A DNA stretch of 15,509 nucleotides, taken from positions 1 through 15,509 of the forward strand of contig JAJRRZ010000133.1 of the NCBI GenBank assembly GCA_024279045.1, in the 5' to 3' direction. Both the position numbers and the translations under genes were made by a program. A model generated the notes under the pieces. That model was not told where the DNA came from. It ran no database searches and saw only the letters and a list, made by a program, of their open reading frames with translations. Source of the stretch: Alphaproteobacteria bacterium. Its GTDB lineage: Bacteria > Pseudomonadota > Alphaproteobacteria > Rhizobiales > Aestuariivirgaceae. How positions within the stretch are numbered: the stretch's first letter is position 1; every line of letters begins with the position of its first letter. Below, in pieces: positions 8,390-15,368 of the stretch.

Positions 8390-8887
8390 ATGAATGAACA
8401 GCGCAAGGAACTGGACAGCGCCGATGTGCAGCGGATCATGGAGATCCTGCCGCATCGCTACCCCATGTTGCTGATCGACAGGGTGGTGGAGATGAACGGC
8501 GAGGAATCCGCTGTCGGCATCAAGAATGTAACCGCCACGGAGCCGTTTCTGGCCGGGCACTTTCCCGACAAGCCGGTGTTTCCCGGTGTGCTGTTGCTGG
8601 AGGCCATGGCGCAGACGGCAGGTGTGATGGTGCTGGCGCACAAGGGCATCAAGGCTGCCGATTCGCTGGTATATTTCGTGTCCATCGACAAGGCGCGCTT
8701 CCGTCGCCCGGTAGTGCCGGGGGAGACGGTGCGTTTCGAGGTGAAGACCATCAAGGGCCGGCGCAACATCTACTGGTTCGATTGCCGCGCGATGGTCGAT
8801 GGCGAGGTGTGCGCGGAAGCAGTGGTGTCGGCCATGCTGGCGGAAGATCCCGAGAAAATCGCCGCGCGGCAACAAGCGCAGGTCTGA
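8390..8887 (+). CDS. fabZ: 3-hydroxyacyl-[acyl-carrier-protein] dehydratase FabZ
   Basis: FabZ dehydrates 3-hydroxyacyl-ACP in the fatty-acid elongation cycle and competes with lipid A synthesis for hydroxymyristoyl-ACP. The 165-residue hot-dog fold protein has ILPHRYPMLLIDRV at 19-32 and the active-site stretch GHFPDKPVFPGVLLLEAMAQ, with catalytic His57 and Glu71. FVSIDKARFRRPVVPG matches the family's central strand. Length is normal with a short N-terminal extension. The ribosome site is weak (GGAT about 14 nt upstream), and the gene sits 81 nt after bamA. In many relatives lpxD precedes and lpxA follows it. Here it is the last gene of the operon and faces a hairpin and a convergent surA-like gene. 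Confidence 0.96.
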   Translation: MNEQRKELDSADVQRIMEILPHRYPMLLIDRVVEMNGEESAVGIKNVTATEPFLAGHFPDKPVFPGVLLLEAMAQTAGVMVLAHKGIKAADSLVYFVSIDKARFRRPVVPGETVRFEVKTIKGRRNIYWFDCRAMVDGEVCAEAVVSAMLAEDPEKIAARQQAQV

Positions 8888-9006
8888 ATCGATCGTGAAG
8901 AGGAGTCTCTTGGCGACGCAGCCGGCCAAAAGACTTTTCTTCAAGGTTGTTGTGTCATCTAGGGTCTGCGATGCACTGGCATGATGGCATTTTTGGCCGA
9001 GGAAAG

Positions 9007-9051
9007 AAATTGCAAGACCTTGCGCCATCACGGTGCAAGGCCTTGCAATTT
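9007..9051. terminator. Strong hairpin between convergent fabZ and surA-like genes
   Basis: AAATTGCAAGACCTTGC (9007-9023) and GCAAGGCCTTGCAATTT (9035-9051) are inverted copies with one mismatch over 17 bp, around an 11-nt loop. The arms begin with A and end with T runs, so the structure could act as an intrinsic terminator in both directions. Its position between two converging transcription units fits this role. The remaining sequence in 8888-9152 shows no gene and no recognisable lpxA remnant. Confidence 0.8.
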
Positions 9052-9152
9052 TCGTCATGTATTTTCAATGCGTCATGTGGGAGACTTTTCCTGTTCGTGC
9101 ATCTCTTTGTGGATAGTTCACGTTTGACGCCTGATGCTTCTTCGCCACTGAT

Positions 9153-10175
9153 TCAGGAGCGCTTCGAGCGCCATTCGATAACAGCCTTGTCGCGGAATTG
9201 CTGCATGAAGGCCTCGATCTGCCGGCCCATCTTTTCCTGACGCAGTGCGGCACGAATCTGCTGGCGCAGCTTGTTTTTCATGTCTTTCGGGACAACTACC
9301 TTCGGCTTGATGGTGCGAGTGCCGCAAAAGGCCAGCAACTGCACACCCTGCGGTGTGCGGATGGGACCGACAAGTCCCTTGGCGCCAGCCTTGCGCATGG
9401 CCTTTTTCAGTTGCGGTGGCAGCTTGCGTGGATCGGCCTCGATTACTCGGGACACATTTACATTGAAGATGCCACTGGCAGCCTTGCGGGCGGTGGCGCA
9501 GCCGCGGTAGCGCTGCATGATCTGGCGCGCCTCCACGGCGCGGGCCAGCAGCACCTGATCACGCATCACCGGCGCGACATCACCCAGCGGCAGGTTGATC
9601 TGGCGCAGCCGCCAGACGGTGAACGGCTTCACGCGGGCAGCGTTGGCCTTGATCATCTTTTTCAGCCGCTGCTCGACCTCCGCATCGCTGACCTTGCCGG
9701 GCGTGAATTTCTGCCCTTTCTTCGCAGCCAGAATCTGAAAGATCATCTGCCCACGCACGTAGGCGCGCAGAAAGTCCATGCTCAGGCCATTGCGGCGCAA
9801 AGTCGCGCGCAGCTTGTCCATGCCACCCATGCCGCGCGCCATGCGCTGAATGGCAGCCTCCACGCGTGTTTCCTCCAGTTGCAGGCCCTGGCGGCGGGCC
9901 TCGCCTTCCAGCACGGCGGTGTCGATGAGCGATTGCAATGCGCGCTTGCGGGCCACGGCACGGGACGAATAACGCACGCCGAGGATGCGGTCGAGTTTCA
10001 TGCGCTGGCGCACGTCATAATCGGTAATGGGCAGATCATTGACCACCACCAGCACCTTCACCGCGTGGGCTGGCGATACCACGAACAGGGACATTGCCAG
10101 CCACAACATGGCCAGCAAGCCGATATGGCAAAGCCACCGAGCGGCACCTTCGGGGGCGGGCTGTGTCGCGATCAT
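9153..10175 (-). CDS. surA: SurA-family periplasmic chaperone, parvulin domain degenerate
   Basis: The 340-residue product has a signal peptide: hydrophobic core near residues 17-34, likely cut after AHA at 38. A SurA-like N-terminal helical domain follows (VVVNDLPITDYDVRQRMK, then RKRALQSLIDTAVLEGEA). Residues of about 180-290 resemble the fold of one parvulin domain, from WRLRQINLPL to GVQLLAFCGTR, but the usual parvulin signature residues are not recognisable. The final helix (LRQQIRAALRQEK... ending AVIEWR) matches the SurA C-terminus. Such short, single-domain proteins are common in alphaproteobacteria and are expected to escort outer-membrane proteins to BamA. GAGG six bases before the ATG supports the start. 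It lies 101 nt downstream of lptD and probably shares its transcript. Family is fairly sure; isomerase activity is doubtful. Confidence 0.85.
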   Translation of the reverse strand: MIATQPAPEGAARWLCHIGLLAMLWLAMSLFVVSPAHAVKVLVVVNDLPITDYDVRQRMKLDRILGVRYSSRAVARKRALQSLIDTAVLEGEARRQGLQLEETRVEAAIQRMARGMGGMDKLRATLRRNGLSMDFLRAYVRGQMIFQILAAKKGQKFTPGKVSDAEVEQRLKKMIKANAARVKPFTVWRLRQINLPLGDVAPVMRDQVLLARAVEARQIMQRYRGCATARKAASGIFNVNVSRVIEADPRKLPPQLKKAMRKAGAKGLVGPIRTPQGVQLLAFCGTRTIKPKVVVPKDMKNKLRQQIRAALRQEKMGRQIEAFMQQFRDKAVIEWRSKRS

Positions 10176-10276
10176 GTCTTGCCTCGATGAATTCCGGGAT
10201 TGGCAATTATCGTTGTTTCAGCGCCTATTGCAGCAAACTGTGTCGGAAAATGGAACATGCCTGCCGCGCGGCTCCA

Positions 10277-12598
10277 TCACTGACCGGCGCTACGCACCGC
10301 CGTGGAGCCAAGCGTTGCAAACTCGATGTCCAGGGAGATGTTGCGGCTGAAAGTGGTTTCAGCTCCTTCGCTGCTGACCCCTTCGGAATAGGTGATGCTG
10401 GCCTTGAAACAGTCGCAGTCGAAGCCGAAGCCGATATAGCGCTTGGCCTGCCAGTTGTCATTCAAGGCATCGCTGGCGCCCTGAATGCCGTAGTTCAGGC
10501 CACCGAAAATGCGCCAGTTGTCGTGGAAGCGCCATTCCACTGCGCCGGAAAACTGCTTGTCGTCGTTGGTCTGGCCATATTCGGGATAGGCGACGAGATA
10601 GGCATACTTCAGGTTCAACTTCACGTTGCGCCAGGTCAGGTCCAGTTCGGCCTCCTGATCGCGCGGCTTGAGGCTCTGCGGGTCGAAACGCCCACGCCAG
10701 CTGATCAGCAGATGCTCGTTGGGCGCAAGAGCCACGCCGGCGACAATGTCGGAACGCTTGCTCCCCAGCCCGACGGAGGTCCCGGCGAAGCTGTTGCGTC
10801 CCAGCAGGTGGAACGACTGGCCCAGTGTGGCGCGCAGGAAGCCGCTATTGTCGGCATACAGCCCCCAGGTCAACCCGGCGTTGACACGCACACCACCTTC
10901 GAAGCGATCCATGCCGGCGAAGCGGTCGTGCAGGAAGAGGTGGGAACTGGAGAAACGCGGCGTGATGGAGTCCTCGTTGCCGGCCTGGCGGCGGCCGTAT
11001 TCGTTGCTGGCGAAAATGACCTGCGCCACGGGGGTGAGCACTTGATAGCCACCCTCGAATTCTCCCAGGAAAGGCCAGCGCGCATCCACACCGGCGCGCG
11101 GCATGCTGCGCAGGCGCACGCTGGTCAGCCGGTTGGCGGGGTTGATGATGTCCGGCAGGTTGCTGACCGCACGCAGCTCGTTGCGCCATTCCATGAAAGG
11201 CTGGATCTGCATGCCTGCATCGGTGATGAACTCGCGCTGCCAGTGCAGCACGCTGCTCAGCCGCGTATTGCGCTCTGCCAGCGGGGCGGCGGCAAAGGGC
11301 AGCCCCTCGCTGCGCCTCCAGATGGAATAGATTGAGGTATCAAGCCCCATAACCCCGCCCAGCACCGCCGGGCTGAAGGTGAACTGATGTTCGACCCAGG
11401 GCAGCATGAACGGATCGCGCCTGTTGTCGTCGGCATCGTTCAGGCCACGGTAGTGCCCTGTTTCGGCGAACAGGAAATTGCGCTCGTGCAGGCCCTGCAA
11501 CCACATGCGGGAATGAATGACACTGCGTGAATCCACGCCATAGCGGCGCATCATGTTGCGATCGCTCTGCACGGCGCCGGAAAAGCCCCATGTCCAGTCG
11601 CGATTGAGGGCGAATTCACCATCGGCCCTGGCGAACCAGCGCAGGCGATTCTGCTCGTCGGCGGGCATTTCGCGGCGCTGCATCTGGTATATGCCACCGG
11701 CATCCACGGTGTAAGTGCCGGGGCCGACATTATGCCGCCACTTCGCACGGGCCAGCAGGCCCTGGCGATGGTTGATCTGCGGCAGCAGGGTGATGTCGTA
11801 ACTGGGGGCGAGATTGATGAAATAGGGAATGGTTACGTGTGCGCCGCGGGCCTTCGAATAGCCGGCGGAAGGGATGAGAAAACCGCTGCTGCGCGGGTGT
11901 TCCGGGTCGGGATGGCTGAGCCATGGCAGCCAGAAAACGGGCGACCCGGCGAACATCAAGGTCATGTCGCGGTGGTAGATGCGGCCCTTTTGCTGGTTGT
12001 GCGTGGCCTGCCGGGAGCGGATCTCCCACAATGGCGTGCCGTCCTTCAGGCGGCAGGTTACGCAGGCGGTGTAGCGCACATCGGTGTAAACGGTGATGTT
12101 GCCCTCTCGGCGCACGGCATAACGCGCCTTCAGGGTGGCGCCGTTGGTCATCAGCAGGCGCAGATGGCGGGCGAAGCCGTCGCGGAACCTCTTGTCCAGG
12201 TCGATGACGCTGGCCAACAGGATATTGCCTTCGGGCTCGCGCAGGTAGACCTCACCCTCGGCGCGGAAGCGGTCGTTGCGGCGGTTGTAAACCACTTTGC
12301 GGGCCAGCAGCAGGTAAGGCCCCCAGATGATGCGCACGCGGCCCAGGGCGGTGGCGATGTCGCGCTTGTGATCGTAGATGATGGTTTCGGCCAGCACGTC
12401 TGCCGGCGTATCCTTGGGCGGGCGCTTCAGGTGGAATTTCGGGGCGGTGGCTGTCTGGGCCGAGGCGACCGACGGCCCGGCCAGGCCGCTGGGCACGGTC
12501 ATCACGCCTGCCAGCAACGCGAGAAAAAACAGCCGCCGCCAACGCGTGGTGGCGGGCATGTTCCGGCATTCCGGCATGTCTGTCAGCCGGTGTTGCAT
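10277..12598 (-). CDS. lptD: LPS assembly outer-membrane protein LptD
   Basis: LptD forms, with LptE, the outer-membrane translocon that places LPS on the cell surface. The 773-residue product has a signal peptide (RWRR then a hydrophobic core, likely cut ASA/Q near 47). A jellyroll (OstA/LptA-like) domain follows at about residues 65-165, starting ADVLAETIIYDHKRDIATALG. The C-terminal region is a large beta barrel with LFAGSPVFWLPWLSHPDP-type sequence at the junction. Cys179 and Cys182 in the N-terminal part and Cys728 and Cys730 near the C-terminus echo the disulfide pairs that LptD needs. The frame opens as far back as 12763. The ATG at 12598 has an AGGGGAG site directly upstream and gives a sensible signal peptide. 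It is followed by the surA-like gene. lptF and lptG, frequent neighbours in this class, are not present. Confidence 0.93.
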   Translation of the reverse strand: MQHRLTDMPECRNMPATTRWRRLFFLALLAGVMTVPSGLAGPSVASAQTATAPKFHLKRPPKDTPADVLAETIIYDHKRDIATALGRVRIIWGPYLLLARKVVYNRRNDRFRAEGEVYLREPEGNILLASVIDLDKRFRDGFARHLRLLMTNGATLKARYAVRREGNITVYTDVRYTACVTCRLKDGTPLWEIRSRQATHNQQKGRIYHRDMTLMFAGSPVFWLPWLSHPDPEHPRSSGFLIPSAGYSKARGAHVTIPYFINLAPSYDITLLPQINHRQGLLARAKWRHNVGPGTYTVDAGGIYQMQRREMPADEQNRLRWFARADGEFALNRDWTWGFSGAVQSDRNMMRRYGVDSRSVIHSRMWLQGLHERNFLFAETGHYRGLNDADDNRRDPFMLPWVEHQFTFSPAVLGGVMGLDTSIYSIWRRSEGLPFAAAPLAERNTRLSSVLHWQREFITDAGMQIQPFMEWRNELRAVSNLPDIINPANRLTSVRLRSMPRAGVDARWPFLGEFEGGYQVLTPVAQVIFASNEYGRRQAGNEDSITPRFSSSHLFLHDRFAGMDRFEGGVRVNAGLTWGLYADNSGFLRATLGQSFHLLGRNSFAGTSVGLGSKRSDIVAGVALAPNEHLLISWRGRFDPQSLKPRDQEAELDLTWRNVKLNLKYAYLVAYPEYGQTNDDKQFSGAVEWRFHDNWRIFGGLNYGIQGASDALNDNWQAKRYIGFGFDCDCFKASITYSEGVSSEGAETTFSRNISLDIEFATLGSTAVRSAGQ

Positions 12599-12792
12599 GC
12601 GCTCCCCTGCTCTCTGCGCGCCGATCGCCTTCATACGAATCGTGCGCGCTGCAGTGTTATCGTTGTTGGCTCTGTTCATAGCCCGTTTGGCGGCAGCTTT
12701 TAAGCCCCCCGGTTGTCTTTTTGATGACATGGCCATAGGTGTTGAAGATACAGGAGCCATCAATCAGCCTTTCATGACAGGGAGACGCGATC
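12599..12792. promoter_or_regulatory. Divergent promoter region, lptD / pepA
   Basis: The 194 nt between the two divergent starts must contain promoters for both lptD-surA and pepA. The central part (12650-12780) is AT-richer than the genes. On the + strand TTGATG near 12720 with AAGATA about 18 nt downstream is a loose sigma70-like pair. A GGGAG ribosome site at 12780-12784 serves pepA. For lptD an AGGGGAG site lies directly before its ATG, but no clear promoter boxes are seen. Confidence 0.45.
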
Positions 12793-14325
12793 ATGCAGGT
12801 ATCATTCAGCCGGGAAACGCCGAAAGAGCTGGACGCGTTGGTGCTGCCGGTGGTGAAGGGGATTGATGTGCAGAGCATCGCTGCCGATCTGCCACAGGAG
12901 GCACGCGCGCAACTGGCCAAGGCGGCGCAGGCGGCGGATTTCTCCGGCAAGAAAGGGCAGATGGTGGAATTGCTGACGCCGGCAGGCATGGAGGGTGTGG
13001 GGCGCATCCTGCTGCTGGGGCTGGGTGAAGCGGAGAAGCTGAACGGGCGCGAGGTGGAACACGCCGGAGGCCGGGCGGCGGGGGCATGCATGGCGCGCAA
13101 GGCGAAACGAGTGGCGCTGCTGGCTGATGTGCCGGCAGGCGCGCAGATGCCGGCAGCGGACTTTGCGGCGCGGCTGGCCTCGGGCGCGAAGCTGCGCAAC
13201 TACCGCTTCGATCGCTACAAGACGAAAAAGGCCGATGATGGCGACGGCGGCAATGGCCGCGAGCCGGACGCGAAGACACGCATCGAGGAGCTGGTGGTGG
13301 TGCCGGGCGAGGCGCCGGATGCGGCGGAGAAAGCCTTCGTGCCGCTGGCGGCGATTGCCGAGTCGGTGCATTTCGCCCGCGACCTGGTGAACGAACCGGC
13401 CAATGTGCTCACTCCAAAGGCCTTTGCCAAACGCGTGGTGGAGATGGCCGAGGACGTCGGCCTGGAAGTGGAGGTGCTCAAGCCGAAGCAGTTGCGGGCA
13501 GAGCGCTTCAATGCGCTGCTGGCGGTGGGGCAAGGCTCGGCCAACAAGCCGCGCGTGGTGGTGTTGCAATACAATGGCGCGGGGGATGATTCCGCGCCCA
13601 TCGCCTTCATCGGCAAGGGCGTGTGCTTCGATACCGGCGGCATCTCCATCAAGCCCTCCGCCGGCATGGAGGACATGAAGGGCGACATGGGCGGCGCGGC
13701 TGCCGTGGTCGGCACCATGCGGGCACTGGCGGCGCGCAAGGCGAAGGTGAACGCGGTAGGTGTCGTCGGGCTGGTGGAGAACATGCCCGACGGCAAGGCG
13801 CAGCGCCCCGGCGATATCGTCATCTCGCGTTCGGGCCAGTCCATCGCTGTGCTGAACACCGATGCGGAAGGCCGCCTGGTGCTGGCCGACTGCCTGGACT
13901 ATGCGAAGGAAAAATTCGCCCCGGCGCGGATGATCGACCTGGCGACGCTGACCGGGGCGATCATCATATCGCTGGGCAAGGAGCACGCAGGGCTGTTTTC
14001 CAACAACGACGAGCTGGCCGAGGCGCTGTTCGAGGCCGGGCAGAACACTGGCGAGAAGGTGTGGCGGCTGCCGCTGGGGCCGGCCTATGACAAGCTGATC
14101 GACTACGACATCGCCGACATGAAGAACATCGGCGGGCGCGAGGCAGGCTCGATCACCGCCGCGCAATTCCTGAAGCGTTTCATCGGCGATGTGCCGTGGG
14201 CGCACATCGACGTGGCGGGCACGGCAATGGCCTCGCCGAAATCGGACATCAACGACAGCTGGGGCTCCGGATTCGGCGTGCGGCTGCTCAACGCGCTGGT
14301 GGACATGGCGGCATCGGGCAAGTGA
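12793..14325 (+). CDS. pepA: Cytosol (leucyl) aminopeptidase, M17 family
   Basis: PepA removes N-terminal residues from peptides in the cytosol using two metal ions. In E. coli it also binds DNA in Xer recombination and gene control. The 510-residue product has the usual two domains. The catalytic half carries all expected ligands: Lys275 and Asp280 in GKGVCFDTGG, the catalytic Lys287, Asp298 in MKGDMGGAA, and Asp357 and Glu359 with Arg361 in the hallmark NTDAEGRL (355-362). ENMPDGKAQRPGD and TLTGAIIISLG also match. A Gly/Asp-rich stretch at residues 145-160 is probably a loop between the domains. The ATG at 12793 has GGGAG 8 nt upstream. pepA is divergent from lptD and convergent with the AMMECR1 gene. 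holC, which often follows pepA, is not here. Confidence 0.96.
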   Translation: MQVSFSRETPKELDALVLPVVKGIDVQSIAADLPQEARAQLAKAAQAADFSGKKGQMVELLTPAGMEGVGRILLLGLGEAEKLNGREVEHAGGRAAGACMARKAKRVALLADVPAGAQMPAADFAARLASGAKLRNYRFDRYKTKKADDGDGGNGREPDAKTRIEELVVVPGEAPDAAEKAFVPLAAIAESVHFARDLVNEPANVLTPKAFAKRVVEMAEDVGLEVEVLKPKQLRAERFNALLAVGQGSANKPRVVVLQYNGAGDDSAPIAFIGKGVCFDTGGISIKPSAGMEDMKGDMGGAAAVVGTMRALAARKAKVNAVGVVGLVENMPDGKAQRPGDIVISRSGQSIAVLNTDAEGRLVLADCLDYAKEKFAPARMIDLATLTGAIIISLGKEHAGLFSNNDELAEALFEAGQNTGEKVWRLPLGPAYDKLIDYDIADMKNIGGREAGSITAAQFLKRFIGDVPWAHIDVAGTAMASPKSDINDSWGSGFGVRLLNALVDMAASGK

Positions 14326-14361
14326 GCATGGACAGCCCGGCACCCCCTGCCCTTGCACGGC

Positions 14362-14386
14362 CCACCCTGCCCCGTTCTGTGGGTGG
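14362..14386. terminator. Possible hairpin between pepA and AMMECR1 gene
   Basis: CCACCC (14362-14367) can pair with GGGTGG (14381-14386) across a 13-nt loop in the 61-nt gap where the two genes converge. There is no following T run on either strand, so this may only be an accidental GC-rich pairing or a weak bidirectional terminator. Confidence 0.25.
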
Positions 14387-14953
14387 TCAGGCCTTTTCCG
14401 TGATCTTTTCGGCCTGATAGACGTGGATATCCGGGTGCAGGCGCAGGCAGTCCGCGGGCAATCCGGCCTTCTGGCACAGATGCTGGAAGAAGCGCTCGAA
14501 ATCGGGCAACTGCTCCCATACCGAGGGCAGAAAGGTGGCCTGCCGCCCGTCGAAGCGCAACACCACGCCGTCGATGCCGGGGCGGATCTTGCGGCGCAGG
14601 TCGTCGATGTCGTCCCACGGCAGCGGCTGCGGCATGGTGAGCAGCGAAACCTCGATGTCGATTGCGGCAAACTCTTCCGGCGAGAGGGGTGTAAAACGTG
14701 GATCGTGGAAGGCAGCGGCGCGGGCGTTGTTGATGACGTCGTTGATGAGCGCGCGGCGCGGCAGGATGGAGCCGATGCAGCCGCGCAAGCTGCCATTCAG
14801 CGTCAGGGTTACGAAGGTGGCGCGCTCTTCGGCCAGTTCCGGATGACGGGAGAGCAATTCCTCGTATTCCCCTGGCGGGAAGGGCTGGCCTTGCAAGGCC
14901 AGCTCGATGGAGCGCCGCGCGATGCGCGGGAGGATGTGTTTCCAGCCCTGCAT
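14387..14953 (-). CDS. amrA: AMMECR1-domain protein (AmmeMemoRadiSam system protein A)
   Basis: The 188-residue protein is an AMMECR1-type domain from end to end, the family named after the human gene of the same name. Visible hallmarks are the helix ARRSIELAL (12-20), VTLTLNGSLRGCIGSI with LRGCIG at 56-61, the FHDPRFTPL segment (82-90), IDIEVSLL (98-105) and TFLPSVWEQ. Its biochemical role is unknown; bacterial members often sit beside MEMO1-like and radical-SAM genes. Neither neighbour is present here, so the gene stands alone. The frame could begin at 15091, 14998 or 14986. The ATG at 14953 is preferred because GGGAGG lies about 10 nt upstream and the product starts where the domain starts. 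The symbol is by family only. Confidence 0.9.
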   Translation of the reverse strand: MQGWKHILPRIARRSIELALQGQPFPPGEYEELLSRHPELAEERATFVTLTLNGSLRGCIGSILPRRALINDVINNARAAAFHDPRFTPLSPEEFAAIDIEVSLLTMPQPLPWDDIDDLRRKIRPGIDGVVLRFDGRQATFLPSVWEQLPDFERFFQHLCQKAGLPADCLRLHPDIHVYQAEKITEKA

Positions 14954-15368
14954 GTGTATCTCGCCTCCCTGCCCCGCTGTGGTCATGCGTTCGTGCATGC
15001 CGCCGGCAAGCGCCGCTTGCGGGTGCGCCGCTGCTCCCCTCTCTCCGAAACTGGTGATTGGCTGGTGAAAGTCAAGCAGGCGCCAGGGCAACCGTCCGGG
15101 TGGCCGGGATGTCAGGAGGCAGGCACGCTACATGGAAAAGCCGTGGGAAAGGTGTGAAAAAGCTGTGCAGCGCGTGTGGATGCATCGGAACATCGCGCGG
15201 CAAACGCTGCCGTGGAGAAAGTGTTGTGAACAGTGTGGACAATGGGCAGAATGATGTGGCCAGCCGCTGGGGGGAGAACGTGTGAAAACGATTCATTTAC
15301 CATGATCATGTCGCTGCATTTGCAGCACTTTTTCCATTTCTTGCAGAAAATGATTCAGCACCGGAACC
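14954..15368. other. Gene-free stretch with repeated TGTGRA motifs
   Basis: No convincing gene is seen. Short frames here have no family features or ribosome sites. The first part is GC-rich and holds the presumed promoter of the AMMECR1 gene. From 15153 to 15289 five same-strand nine-mers start with TGTGGA or TGTGAA (15153, 15175, 15225, 15234, 15281). TGTGGACAA at 15234-15242 differs at one base from the reverse complement of the DnaA box TTATCCACA. The last part is AT-rich, with GAAAAYGATTCA repeated at 15284 and 15345-15356. No RNA gene is recognised. Confidence 0.5.
15313..15333 (+). terminator. Small hairpin with T run, weak terminator candidate
   Basis: GCTGC (15313-15317) pairs with GCAGC (15322-15326) around an ATTT loop and is followed by ACTTTTT. 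The stem is only 5 bp and no + strand gene ends nearby, so a functional terminator is doubtful. Confidence 0.2.

Noticed and set aside
9198..10190. 330-codon + strand frame opposite the surA-like gene
   Set aside because: The minus-strand frame has a signal peptide, SurA domains and a ribosome site; the + frame is a compositional shadow.
12599..12763. N-terminal extension of LptD to an ATG at 12763
   Set aside because: It would put 55 extra residues before the signal peptide and removes the gap needed for divergent promoters; the ATG at 12598 has a strong ribosome site.
12802..14796. 664-codon open frame on the minus strand opposite pepA, and similar long antisense frames at 1409-2737, 2881-4500, 4594-5766 and 5684-7285
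   Set aside because: They lie opposite strongly conserved genes, show compositionally biased His/Arg/Gln-rich translations, and are expected from high third-position GC.
15058..15285. 75-codon + strand frame in the gap before the right repeat
   Set aside because: It has no family features, no clear ribosome site and overlaps the TGTG-rich noncoding stretch.
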